From Candidatus Koribacter versatilis Ellin345 (GTDB lineage Bacteria; Acidobacteriota; Terriglobia; Terriglobales; Acidobacteriaceae): a DNA stretch of 64,000 nucleotides. The position numbers were made by a program, and so were the translations under genes. Position 1 is the stretch's first letter. Each line of letters starts with the position of its first letter. Below are positions 9,183 to 17,720 of this stretch, piece by piece. The notes below the pieces were generated by a model. The model searched no databases. It was given only the letters and a program-made list of their open reading frames with translations, and was not told the DNA's origin. The stretch spans positions 3,782,001 through 3,846,000 of the forward strand of contig NC_008009.1 of NCBI RefSeq assembly GCF_000014005.1, in the 5' to 3' direction.

Positions 9183-9611
9183 ATGGGTCTGGTGGAGCAG
9201 GGGGTAAAGGCGGTCACAGGACAGGCTCCGAAGGTGGTTTCACCAACAGTTCACGCAATTCTCGACTATGCGATCGCAGGATCCATGTTCGTGGCTGGAG
9301 TTATGCTGTGGCGGCGCCATCGCCGGGCATCCGTCGCCTCCATCGCATGCGGCGCAGCCCAAACAGCGCTCGCGCTGCTGACGGACTACCCGGGCGGGGT
9401 AAAGCCGGTGATCAGCTACCGGCACCACGGCTTTGCGGATGCGGGCCTAGCGACCATGATCGGGTCCATTCCGATGGCCATGCATTTTGCCGGCGATGAA
9501 GAAGCGCGCTGGTTCCGTGCTCAGGCGATGGCGATCGCCGCCGTCAGCGGCGTGACAGATTTCGATCGCGACGAGCACGAGTTCTTCGACAGAGACCGCA
9601 TAGCGATCTGA
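9183..9611 (+). CDS. Small membrane protein, unknown function
   Basis: A 142-residue protein whose ATG at 9183 follows a good GGAGG site at about -13. Residues about 25-45, 55-70 and 85-105 are hydrophobic and could form three short membrane helices, with HAILDYAIAG and a DYPGG turn between them. The C-terminus is acidic (FDRDEHEFFDRDR). It resembles small acidobacterial membrane proteins that I cannot name. It is divergent from htpX and faces the ccm operon through a bidirectional terminator. Confidence 0.72.
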   Translation: MGLVEQGVKAVTGQAPKVVSPTVHAILDYAIAGSMFVAGVMLWRRHRRASVASIACGAAQTALALLTDYPGGVKPVISYRHHGFADAGLATMIGSIPMAMHFAGDEEARWFRAQAMAIAAVSGVTDFDRDEHEFFDRDRIAI

Positions 9612-9619
9612 AAAGCAAA

Positions 9620-9640
9620 AGCCCCGCACGCGGCGGGGCT
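9620..9640. terminator. Bidirectional terminator
   Basis: AGCCCCGC and GCGGGGCT form an eight-pair hairpin, with an A-run on the left (for minus-strand transcription) and a T-rich stretch on the right. It separates the convergent small membrane protein and the ccm operon. Confidence 0.8.
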
Positions 9641-9658
9641 TCACTTACTTATCGGCAA

Positions 9659-10978
9659 TTACGCGCTGGTCTGCGACTTGCGCGCGAGGGCCCGCTTGAT
9701 GGTTTCGTCGAGCGCAGCTTTCGCCTTCTGGTACTCAGCTTCCGTTACTTTTCCCTGCTGACGATCGATCTCAAGCTGGAAGAGCTCTTCCTTCATCGCT
9801 TCCATCAGCAACGAAGATCGATCTCCGTTGTTAGAAGCAGTTGCCCTCGGCGCGGCGGGGATGTTCGCCGGAATCCGCGGCGCCGCAGTGACATCTTCAT
9901 CCACCTCTTCCGCTCGTACCGGTTGTGCCGGATTACGCCGACTAACGATCAGCGCGGCCCCCAGCATCGCGACCACGATCACGCCGAGAATCACCCAGCG
10001 GTACTTCTCCAGCGGATCTGGCGCTTCAATCGGCGGTCCCAAGCCGCCACCCGGACGGCCCACTTGCCCGGACGGCATCTGCTGACCGCCGCCGCCTTCG
10101 GCAGGTCCACCCTGTCCGCCGGTTCCAGCTTCGGCAATTGCGCCTGTGCCACTCATCTTGAAGCTGAGGTCCGCACCGGGCTTCACATCGCTAGCTACCT
10201 GGATGCCCGCACCGGTGTCGTCATTCATCGGGGCGTAAGCGCTGGCGCTCTTGGCCTCGAACTTCATCGTCTTCGGGAACATGACGACGAAGTGTTGCAT
10301 CGCCGTAACCGGCTTCGGCGCGAGGCTGATCTCGCCTTTGTATGGCATGTGCCATGAAAGTTGGAACTGCGTTTCCCCGGGGCGCAAGGGGAACGAGAAC
10401 GCGAAATGGTTCTTCTCTTTGAGCGGCGTCGGATTGGTGTTTACCGGCTGTCCATCTTGGGTGCGTGCAGCGGCCGAATCCACAACCGCGCCCTCCGGCA
10501 GCGTGAACTCGTAGGTCTTGGTATCGTCGAACACCGTCTTCGGCGGCGTGGTCGAGTTCTGCACCGCGTAGAGCTCGGTCGCCTGCAAGGTGTTGTTATC
10601 GGCCTGCACCCTCATGACGTTTACGGTGGTGCCGACGTCGGCTTTCTTCACAACGTCGTACACCTGCACCGTTGCCGAGGTCGCGCCCGGCATCAGCGGA
10701 CCACCCTTCGGGAAGTAGCTCACGCCCTGGTGTTCCACGCGGACCATGTGCGGAGTACCGTCGTCAGGCACATCGATCTTGAAATTGCCCGAGGCATCGG
10801 TCTTAGTGTGTCCGATCTCCTGCATGCCCTGCATGAGGGAGAGAATTGCAACCTCGTCGCCAGCGGCCGGCTTGCTCGTGGTTCCGTTGAGGACCTGTCC
10901 AGTGACAGTACCGGCAAACGCCGGGGCGACGAACGTGACGCACGCAAGCGCCGCGGTCAGGAAGTTCTTCAAACGCAA
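9659..10978 (-). CDS. Secreted, membrane-anchored protein of the ccm operon with CcmI-like tail
   Basis: About 439 residues. A signal peptide ends near VAPAFAG, followed by a carboxypeptidase-regulatory-like beta domain (TVTGQVLNGTTSKPAAGD, about residues 25-110). Then come a second beta-rich region, a Gly/Gln-rich linker (about 295-330), one membrane helix (WVILGVIVVAMLGAALIV) and a cytosolic tail. The tail ends in LFQLEIDRQQGKVTEAEYQK, the helical-hairpin signature also seen in CcmI-type proteins. The TTG at 10978 is preferred because AGAGGG precedes it and a signal peptide follows; a TTG at 11014 is the alternative. It is the last gene of the ccm operon, with 40 bp to the preceding stop. 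A role in cytochrome c maturation is inferred from context only. Confidence 0.75.
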   Translation of the reverse strand: MRLKNFLTAALACVTFVAPAFAGTVTGQVLNGTTSKPAAGDEVAILSLMQGMQEIGHTKTDASGNFKIDVPDDGTPHMVRVEHQGVSYFPKGGPLMPGATSATVQVYDVVKKADVGTTVNVMRVQADNNTLQATELYAVQNSTTPPKTVFDDTKTYEFTLPEGAVVDSAAARTQDGQPVNTNPTPLKEKNHFAFSFPLRPGETQFQLSWHMPYKGEISLAPKPVTAMQHFVVMFPKTMKFEAKSASAYAPMNDDTGAGIQVASDVKPGADLSFKMSGTGAIAEAGTGGQGGPAEGGGGQQMPSGQVGRPGGGLGPPIEAPDPLEKYRWVILGVIVVAMLGAALIVSRRNPAQPVRAEEVDEDVTAAPRIPANIPAAPRATASNNGDRSSLLMEAMKEELFQLEIDRQQGKVTEAEYQKAKAALDETIKRALARKSQTSA

Positions 10979-11018
10979 TGGAGCCCTCTTTCCGTGGATA
11001 AACGTCGTCAACAAATGT

Positions 11019-11366
11019 CTATGCTTTCTCGGGTCTCGGCGCGCTTTGCGCAGCCTGGATGCTTTCCATCTCGGCCAGAATCACGGCAGCTTCGCTCTCG
11101 AGCGCCTGGCGCTGCTGTTCGTAGTCAACATCGCTGAGCTTGCCGGCTTTGTGCTCGAAGCTGAGGTCGCGCAGGTTCTCGTAGACGGCTTCGCGACGCT
11201 CATCGAGATAGCTAAGGCGGGTTTTCTTCGGAGTGTGCTCGACCACGCCCGGTTGATAGAAGACGTACACGAACAACGAGAGCGCAAACAGGAAGCACCC
11301 AAAGAGAATGAACACAGTGCCATCGCCGGCACCGGCTTGGGTTTGAAATGCAGCCAGGGTCGTCAT
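11019..11366 (-). CDS. Short CcmI-like cytochrome c biogenesis protein
   Basis: A 115-residue protein with one membrane helix (TVFILFGCFLFALSLFVYVF) and a cytosolic helical hairpin (ENLRDLSFEHKAGKLSDVDY) typical of the N-terminal part of CcmI. CcmI helps hand apocytochrome c to the heme ligation machinery. The TPR half of a full CcmI is missing; such short forms are common outside proteobacteria. Its ATG overlaps the ccmH stop in a TGATG arrangement, which implies translational coupling. Function is inferred from this hairpin and the neighbours. Confidence 0.75.
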   Translation of the reverse strand: MTTLAAFQTQAGAGDGTVFILFGCFLFALSLFVYVFYQPGVVEHTPKKTRLSYLDERREAVYENLRDLSFEHKAGKLSDVDYEQQRQALESEAAVILAEMESIQAAQSAPRPEKA

Positions 11367-11851
11367 CAGAATTCTGTCTCCTTGCGGGCCTGTTCGCGGA
11401 AGCGATCGAGTTCAGGCACCGCGGTCGGTGTGGCTGTCGCGGCGACAACCGCCGGACGCGCCTTCCAAACGCGCACCACCCACACTGCTATACCGGTGGC
11501 GAGGATGAACACGGCGAAGGGGATGATCCACGCAACCAAGTCGAAGCCGCCACGAATCGGAGCGGCAAGCACGGTGCCACCATAGTTGCCGACGAAGGTC
11601 GAGAGGATCAGGTCGTCGTTGTCGCCACGCTGAACGGCGCCGCTGAGTTCGTTGCGCATTTTGTCGGACATGGTGCAGCCGACGTGGTTGCACTCGAGCA
11701 GCACCTGCCCGCAACCACACATGCACATCATCTTGTGGCCGAGCGAATTGAAACGAGCTTCATCGTTGCTGGCGCCCGCGAGGAATGGAATCGCCAGGGC
11801 GAGCACGAGCAACTGCAAGGCGCGACGGGAACGTTGATTGAGCCTCATCAT
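11366..11851 (-). CDS. ccmH: Cytochrome c maturation protein CcmH/CycL
   Basis: A 161-residue exported protein with a signal peptide and then the redox motif region MCMCGCGQVLLEC (around residues 49-61). CcmH uses this motif to reduce or bind the CxxCH heme site of apocytochrome c. The family motif LRCxxC appears here as a more cysteine-rich variant. A C-terminal membrane helix (AWIIPFAVFILATGIAVWVV) anchors it in the inner membrane with the soluble part in the periplasm. It overlaps the ccmF stop as TAATG and the next gene as TGATG. Confidence 0.88.
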   Translation of the reverse strand: MMRLNQRSRRALQLLVLALAIPFLAGASNDEARFNSLGHKMMCMCGCGQVLLECNHVGCTMSDKMRNELSGAVQRGDNDDLILSTFVGNYGGTVLAAPIRGGFDLVAWIIPFAVFILATGIAVWVVRVWKARPAVVAATATPTAVPELDRFREQARKETEF

Positions 11852-13881
11852 TAGTCCCCTGCTCCCACAGTGCGACCACCGGGCACGGCTTCAGCAACCG
11901 TTGCGCGCACAGGCGACATCACCCGCACCGTTTGCATGTTAGGCACAAGCGCAATGCCGGTTCCGGCGATGATGAACCACACACCAATCCAGATCCACAG
12001 CACCAGCGGATTCAGGTGCGCCTTGATGATCGGATTCCCACGTTCCGAGGCGCCGGCATATACGAGGTACAAATCTTCACGGAGCGTGGAACGGTTGGCC
12101 ACCATCGTCGCCGGTTGGTTCGTGGCGTGATAAACACGACGCTCCGGGAACAGCGTGTCAATCTGCTTGCCATGTTTCGAGACTTCGATGATTGCGGCTT
12201 CGCTCTCGTAGTTAGCGTTGTCGTCCTGCGTCGCCGAGCGCAGGGTCATCGTGTAGGCACCGAGCTGCATGGACTGGCCGTTGGTGAGTTCTTTCTCGGT
12301 GTCCCGATTGAAGGCTGAACCGCAGAAGCCGATGACGACGATCACTACGCCGAGGTGAACGATGTATCCGCCGTAACGGCGGGTGTTGCGCCGCGTGAGC
12401 TGCACCATGCCGGCAAAGACGTTGGTGTGCTGCTTGCTGGAGATGACTCTACCGCCGCGATAGAACTCGGAGGCAACGGTGGCGATGACGAAGATCGAGA
12501 GCGCCACACCCATCAGCGAGTACAGGCTCGAGATGTCGCCTTCCCACGGCCGCATACCCATCGCGATCAGCACGACCACGCTGAGAACGGTGAGGATCGC
12601 CGGCATCATGAAGTTACGGCGTAGCGCATCGAGTGAAGTCTTGCGCCATGCCAGCAGCGGACCGACACCGGTCAGCAGCAGCAGGAACATCGCGATCGGC
12701 ACGTTCACGCGATTGAAGAACGGGGCGCCAACCGTGACCTTCGAGCCCGTCACCGCTTCCGATATAACCGGAAACAGCGTTCCCCAGAGCACGGCGAAGC
12801 ACGACACCAACAAGAGCAGGTTGTTAAACAGGAAGCTGGACTCACGCGAGACGAGCGAATCAAGATGGTTCTCAGTCTTCAGGTGCTGGAAGTTCAGCAT
12901 GAAGATCGCAATGCAGGTTGCGGCGGTCAACGCAAGGAACCATACGAACCACACGCCGATACCCGACTGCGCGAAGGCGTGAACCGAACTGACGACGCCG
13001 CTGCGCGTGAGGAACGTTCCGAAGATAGCGAGAAAGAACGTGGTGAAGATGAGCCACATGTTCCACATCTTCATCATGCCGCGCTTCTCCTGCATCATCA
13101 CCGAGTGCAGGAATGCCGTGCCCGTAAGCCACGGCAGGAGCGAAGCGTTTTCAACCGGGTCCCATCCCCAATATCCGCCCCAGCCGAGCACCGAGTAGGC
13201 CCAGTGCATGCCGAGGAAGATGCCGCAGGTGAGGAAGAGCCACGTGACCATCGTCCAGCGGCGGGTGATCTGGATCCACTTCTCCCCGGGATACTTCATG
13301 ATCAGCGCCGAGAGCGCAAAGGCAAATGGCACGGTCACGCCAACATAGCCGAGGTAGAGCATCGGCGGATGAATGACCATTTCGGGATATTGCAGGAGAG
13401 GATTGAGCCCATTGCCGTCCGCCGGAATCGTGCCCGTGACGATCGCGAACGGGTGCGCGGCGAAATTCACCAGCAGCAGAAAGAAGACCTGCACCGCGGC
13501 GATGACGACCGAAGCGTATGCCGTCAGCTGCGGATCGACCTTGTATCGGATTCGCAGCACGAATCCGTAGGTGGAAAGCAGCAGTGCCCAGAAGAGCAGC
13601 GAGCCCTCCTGACCAGACCATAGCGCGGCGAACTTGTAGGCCGTCGGGAGCGCACGGTTGCTGTGGTGCATGATGTACGCCATCGAGAAGTCGTTGGTCA
13701 GCGCACCGACTACGAGCGCAGCCGAGGCGGCGACGACGGCGACGAAACTGGCGATACCGGCGCGGCGGGCGGTCTCAGAGAGCAGATCGTCTTTGCGGTA
13801 GAGGGCCAAGGCGCCGACCAGGAACGAATACATGGCGAGCGCAAGTGCGAGCAACAGCGAGAAACTACCAATCTGTGGCAT
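11851..13881 (-). CDS. ccmF: Heme lyase subunit CcmF
   Basis: A 676-residue polytopic membrane protein of the CcmF/NrfE/CcsA superfamily, which joins heme to apocytochrome c in the periplasm. The tryptophan-rich heme-handling motif WGGYWGWDPVENASL lies around residue 230. Conserved histidine regions (HSNRAL, HPPMLYLGY, HSVMMQEKRG) sit in the expected places, and a periplasmic domain precedes the last helix (LVLWIWIGVWFIIAG). Length matches CcmF. It is the first gene of the ccmF-ccmH-ccmI-like operon. The heme export genes ccmABCE are not in this window, so they must be elsewhere. The 255 bp upstream hold no promoter I can name. Confidence 0.96.
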   Translation of the reverse strand: MPQIGSFSLLLALALAMYSFLVGALALYRKDDLLSETARRAGIASFVAVVAASAALVVGALTNDFSMAYIMHHSNRALPTAYKFAALWSGQEGSLLFWALLLSTYGFVLRIRYKVDPQLTAYASVVIAAVQVFFLLLVNFAAHPFAIVTGTIPADGNGLNPLLQYPEMVIHPPMLYLGYVGVTVPFAFALSALIMKYPGEKWIQITRRWTMVTWLFLTCGIFLGMHWAYSVLGWGGYWGWDPVENASLLPWLTGTAFLHSVMMQEKRGMMKMWNMWLIFTTFFLAIFGTFLTRSGVVSSVHAFAQSGIGVWFVWFLALTAATCIAIFMLNFQHLKTENHLDSLVSRESSFLFNNLLLLVSCFAVLWGTLFPVISEAVTGSKVTVGAPFFNRVNVPIAMFLLLLTGVGPLLAWRKTSLDALRRNFMMPAILTVLSVVVLIAMGMRPWEGDISSLYSLMGVALSIFVIATVASEFYRGGRVISSKQHTNVFAGMVQLTRRNTRRYGGYIVHLGVVIVVIGFCGSAFNRDTEKELTNGQSMQLGAYTMTLRSATQDDNANYESEAAIIEVSKHGKQIDTLFPERRVYHATNQPATMVANRSTLREDLYLVYAGASERGNPIIKAHLNPLVLWIWIGVWFIIAGTGIALVPNMQTVRVMSPVRATVAEAVPGGRTVGAGD

Positions 13882-14136
13882 GCGGTCTTTGCTTCCAGTC
13901 CAGCAACAACTTAGGGGTTGCCCCAGGGATGTGGGTATTGTCTCCGAAAAGGCCTGCCAGCAGCAATGTTTGCCAGCGATAAAACAGCGAACGAGTTGTG
14001 GTATACGACTTCCACCTTTGCGGAATTACGTAAGAACTAGGGAAACGTGTCGAATTGGTACAGCGGTGGGTCAACTTTTTTCGCGGTGACGTGCGTAGAT
14101 TAGACCCGCTTGGCAACTGGATCGCAAGGAGAGTGG

Positions 14137-14577
14137 ATGGAGTCTGCACTGAAACCGGAGGTGACGATGCAACGCGTCGTGATGATTGCGGAAGATAGTC
14201 AATCGGTTCATACGGTAAGAGCGGTATTAGCGAATCCTGAATGCGAAGTGCTGGTCGCGGACAACGTGCCAGCCGGGCTCGAGCTGTTACGCAAACCCTA
14301 TGTTGCGTGTCTGATTGTCGACTGCGGCGTGCCGGAATTGACACGGGAAATGCGTCACCTGCTGCAGTATTCGGCAGAGATCGCAGGAATTCCGGTGCTC
14401 TGGATCACACCATACGGCGCACGCGAACCATTGGCACAGGAATTGGGGCTGAGCCGGCTGAACCTGCTGCCGAAGCCATTTACGCCTTTGCAATTGTTGG
14501 AGCGAGTGCAGCAGAGCATCTGGATCGGGCCCTATGTTCCGGGAAAAGCCCCGATGCAGACGGCGAACGCGTTCTAG
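14137..14577 (+). CDS. Stand-alone response regulator receiver protein
   Basis: A 146-residue protein made of one receiver domain with no output domain. After a short tail, the acidic pair is AED (about residue 18). The phosphoacceptor aspartate lies in LIVDCG, the switch threonine in LWITPYG and the conserved lysine in LLPKPF. The start is the ATG at 14137, which follows AAGGAGAG; an internal ATG at 14167 is possible. The sequence is divergent from typical CheY, with a proline-poor loop after the aspartate. It probably acts as a phosphate relay or protein-binding switch; no kinase lies next to it. Its last 4 bp overlap the convergent receiver gene. Confidence 0.8.
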   Translation: MESALKPEVTMQRVVMIAEDSQSVHTVRAVLANPECEVLVADNVPAGLELLRKPYVACLIVDCGVPELTREMRHLLQYSAEIAGIPVLWITPYGAREPLAQELGLSRLNLLPKPFTPLQLLERVQQSIWIGPYVPGKAPMQTANAF

Positions 14578-14942
14578 GCGGCGTTTTCCGCGCGTTTATA
14601 ACGACGCACGAGTTCGATCAGGTCTTCGGGTGGAAAGGGCTTCACGCGGAACGCCACGTCGAGGCCCGCGTATTCGCGCTCGGCGTCGGGCAGGCCGCTC
14701 AATACGATGACCGGCATCGGATCGCCGCTGGCGCGCAGCCGGCGCACAAACTCCACGCCATCTATCCCCGGCATAATGTGGTCGGTAATCACCAGTCCAA
14801 TGTGCTGATTGGCGGTGCGCAGAAGAACGAGGGCGCTCGCCGCCGAGGTGGCGATTGCCACCGAAAAACCGGCTTTGCGGAGGACCATCTCCCGCACCTG
14901 TAGCTGGACGGGATTGTCGTCAACGAGAAGAACCTGGCTCAA
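14574..14942 (-). CDS. Stand-alone CheY-like response regulator
   Basis: A 122-residue single-domain receiver with all key residues: the acidic pair in LLVDDN, phosphoacceptor aspartate in VITDHIMPG, serine in VLSGLP and lysine in RVKPF. It is a canonical CheY-like fold with no DNA-binding domain. It converges on the receiver at 14137 with a 4-bp tail overlap, so the two genes are transcribed from opposite sides. The partner kinase is not evident. Function beyond phospho-signalling cannot be said. Confidence 0.88.
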   Translation of the reverse strand: MSQVLLVDDNPVQLQVREMVLRKAGFSVAIATSAASALVLLRTANQHIGLVITDHIMPGIDGVEFVRRLRASGDPMPVIVLSGLPDAEREYAGLDVAFRVKPFPPEDLIELVRRYKRAENAA

Positions 14943-15134
14943 TACGCGCTCCGGACGTAGAACAAGTCGGTGGTCCGTCGCAGTGGGGAGCGCGTACGGG
15001 CCGGAAAGCTGGGTTCCGGCCCATTGGGACGAATGGTGCGCGAAAACCTCAGCACCACCAATCTTACCCGAAAGCGCAGTTTCGCGAAAGCTCAGATGAC
15101 GGTCTAAACCGTTTTAATTCAGCTCAGAATTGAC

Positions 15135-15371
15135 CTACGCCGTGTGGCTGCGGAGCTCGGCTTCCGCGGCAAACCAGTCGGACTCGTGGGAACCGTTCTG
15201 GCGCCCCCGGCTCAGATAAAGCTCGTACGCACGAACCCGGATCCGCTCCTCGGGTACCAACGTCGGCTGGGCCAGAACTTCGGTGTGGCCATTGCTGGGG
15301 ACTTCAGACTTCTTGCGACGGGTGGTGACTTTCTTCTCGGTCGTCGCAGTAGCGCTTTTTGATTTTTCCAT
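15135..15371 (-). CDS. DUF2934 domain protein
   Basis: A 78-residue protein. The N-terminal half is lysine/threonine-rich and disordered. The C-terminal half is a DUF2934 domain: IRVRAYELYLSRG, then GSHESDWFAAEAEL. These small proteins are frequent in acidobacteria and some proteobacteria and have no assigned function. The ATG at 15371 has GGGAG upstream; a TTG at 15401 would add ten residues. The gene is flanked by unassigned spacers of about 190 and 230 bp. Confidence 0.82.
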   Translation of the reverse strand: MEKSKSATATTEKKVTTRRKKSEVPSNGHTEVLAQPTLVPEERIRVRAYELYLSRGRQNGSHESDWFAAEAELRSHTA

Positions 15372-15559
15372 TTCCTGTATAACTCCCTTAAGATTCTTCA
15401 ATTTAGGACGCGCGATAGAATTTGTTTAGGCTGCGTCCGGGTTGCCTTTATTCTAACCGATTTCGGTAGCTGAGTCGCACCGGACTGCCGCCGAATTTTC
15501 GATACTTTCATCCGGGAAATCCAATGCAGAATTCCTGAAATGGCCGCCCAAAATGGAAT

Positions 15560-15577
15560 GGCCTCCCGGAGGAGGCC
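15560..15577 (-). terminator. Probable terminator of the amidohydrolase gene
   Basis: Read on the minus strand, a GCCTCC/GGAGGC hairpin lies about 25 bp after the amidohydrolase stop and is followed by ATTCCATTTT. The T-run is imperfect, so efficiency is doubtful. Confidence 0.55.
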
Positions 15578-15600
15578 ACGCCTAGCGGTTCGCTCGGGGA

Positions 15601-17643
15601 TTACGGCTTGATGCCCAACTCGCGGTCGATCTCCGCCGGGTAATAGATGACTCCGTCTTTAATGACCGTGTTCGTCCTGCGAAGATTCTTGGTGGACTGC
15701 GTCGGGTCGGCGTCGAGCAATACAACATCGGCCAGTTTGCCCGGCGCAATCGAGCCGAGTTCCGCATCCTTGCTCATGATCTTCGCTGCACCGAGGGTCG
15801 CGTCCTGAAGAACTTTCGCCGGCGGGATTCCGATTTCCTCGTGCAGTTCGAATTCGCGGTCGAGGGCGAACCCGGCCATGGCGTCGGTTCCAGACTCAAT
15901 CGGGATGCCGGCGTCGTACATGGCTTTCACCATGCGTTCGGTGTTCGCCCAGGAATCCTTGTACTTTTGGTCCATGCCGGAGGGAACGGGTAAGCCCGAG
16001 TTCAGAGCGCCGCGGCGAATTTGCGGCGGGAGGCGATCGGCCACCGAGGCGAGCGTCGGAGAAATATGTCCCGGACGCGCGATCAGCATTTCTTCGAAAA
16101 CGCTCATGGTCACGTCGAGATCCACGTTCTTGTCTTGCAGCAGCTTGATGAAGTCCTTCACCGCCTGAGAGTTCACATCGACGTCTGCACCGCGTTGCGC
16201 TACCGCAGTGAAGCGCGCAGTGGTCTCGGTGTTCTTCACATCAGGCAGGAAGTTCAGCATGAGGAAGTTGGCATGCTGGATCTCGTTGTAGCCCTCTTCC
16301 ACCGCCTGGCTGGCGATCATGCCGGCGGGGATGTGCCCGCTCACGCGCATATTGTGCTTGTGCGCTTCGTCAATGATGACCGGCACCAGTTCCGGCTTCA
16401 TCGAGCTATAGATCTTAATCTGCGGATATCCGAGTGCGGCAAACTTGTCCACGAAGTCGCGCGCCTCTTTTTCGTTTCCGGCAAGGATCTTGGTCGGCCC
16501 CTGGTATGGCCCTGGACCGTCAATCAGTCCGCAGGCAATGATGCGCGTACCAAGTTCTTCGCCGGCTTCAATGCGCTTGCGGCGCGACATCAGATCGTCA
16601 ATGTCGTTACCCATATCTCGAACAGTGGTCACGCCGGCCTGAAGATTCAGCAGACCGTCGTTATCACCGACGTGCGCATGCATGTCCCAGATGCCGGGGA
16701 TGAGGTATTTTCCGCGGCCGTCGATGACGCTCTCGGTCGCCTTGATGTCGAGCGCCGTCGGCGTAACCGACTTAATCTTGTTGCTGGAAATGCGAACATC
16801 CTGACCGAGGATGAGTTTGCCGCTTTGCGAATCGAAGAGTGCCACATCGTGAATCAGAATGTCGCCGGAGGGGTGATGCATCAATTTCTGTGCCAGCTCG
16901 CGGCTTCGCTTAGCGTCAATTTCCTGCTGGGCGTCGACGAGCGTTTTTGCCGCCGGCTCAAAGCCTTCGCGGATGACCATCGCCCAAGTACCACCGCCGG
17001 CAAAGAATTTCAGCTTGTCATCGAGCCAGACGGTGCTTGGTGAGAAATCGAGGCCGGTAATCGAGTACGCGGCAACAGTTGCCTTCTTCCCGTTCGCCTC
17101 AACCGTCTTCTCGACGACCTTCGTCACGCGCGCTTCGCCTTCGGGCAGGAGCGCGATGCTGCCATGGTTGGCGAGCGCAGCTTGAACCAGCAGAGCGGTA
17201 TCCATTGGCGGGGTGGACATCCCCAGGTAAAACGCCGGTCCGCTGACGTGCTTACTTCCCTGCTCCGACGGGTTCTTCCAACTGGCGCTTCCGCTTGTGT
17301 CGACTGAAAAACTTTCGTCGGCCGGAGACTTGAGATAGTCGTGACCATGCGTCACTCGCGACAGTACGTTGCCCTTTGCGTCGAAGTGGTAATCGGAGAC
17401 CTGGCGCGGACCGCGGCCGCGATCGTTGAACTCAAACAGCGCGTGGGTCACGCCGTCAGGTGTCTTCCAGACGGCTTCCTGTCCGGCCTTGTTGCCCATC
17501 ATGAGGAATGTGCTGCGAGTCGCATCGGCGGGAACGTCGGCAGGAGGATCGTTCTCTTTGACCTTTGCGGCCGCGTCGTTTTGTGCGAAAGCCGACGCAG
17601 CAAGCAGAACAGCGCAGAACAGTTTCAGGACAGAAGTTTTCAT
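15601..17643 (-). CDS. Secreted amidohydrolase (imidazolonepropionase-like)
   Basis: A 680-residue exported protein. A signal peptide (LFCAVLLAASAFAQ) is followed by about 280 residues without a recognised domain. The amidohydrolase barrel then spans about 290-675. Metal-site motifs of the family are visible: MHAHVG after the first strand, GVTTVRDMG, VSGHIP and IQHANFL for later histidines, and ESGTDAM for the aspartate on strand 8. The end has the usual beta-sandwich return (GSIAPGKLADVVLLDADP). It probably hydrolyses cyclic amides or peptide-like compounds in the periplasm; the substrate is not predictable. The ATG at 17643 is chosen for the signal peptide. The M29 aminopeptidase gene ends 78 bp before it on the same strand, so a peptide-scavenging operon is plausible. 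Confidence 0.87.
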   Translation of the reverse strand: MKTSVLKLFCAVLLAASAFAQNDAAAKVKENDPPADVPADATRSTFLMMGNKAGQEAVWKTPDGVTHALFEFNDRGRGPRQVSDYHFDAKGNVLSRVTHGHDYLKSPADESFSVDTSGSASWKNPSEQGSKHVSGPAFYLGMSTPPMDTALLVQAALANHGSIALLPEGEARVTKVVEKTVEANGKKATVAAYSITGLDFSPSTVWLDDKLKFFAGGGTWAMVIREGFEPAAKTLVDAQQEIDAKRSRELAQKLMHHPSGDILIHDVALFDSQSGKLILGQDVRISSNKIKSVTPTALDIKATESVIDGRGKYLIPGIWDMHAHVGDNDGLLNLQAGVTTVRDMGNDIDDLMSRRKRIEAGEELGTRIIACGLIDGPGPYQGPTKILAGNEKEARDFVDKFAALGYPQIKIYSSMKPELVPVIIDEAHKHNMRVSGHIPAGMIASQAVEEGYNEIQHANFLMLNFLPDVKNTETTARFTAVAQRGADVDVNSQAVKDFIKLLQDKNVDLDVTMSVFEEMLIARPGHISPTLASVADRLPPQIRRGALNSGLPVPSGMDQKYKDSWANTERMVKAMYDAGIPIESGTDAMAGFALDREFELHEEIGIPPAKVLQDATLGAAKIMSKDAELGSIAPGKLADVVLLDADPTQSTKNLRRTNTVIKDGVIYYPAEIDRELGIKP

Positions 17644-17720
17644 GACCGGGAGAGAGTACCGCACTCTCCCGAGCCATGGCGAGTTGTCTCGCGATTTGAG
17701 TTCGCTGCTTGCGAGTCGGC

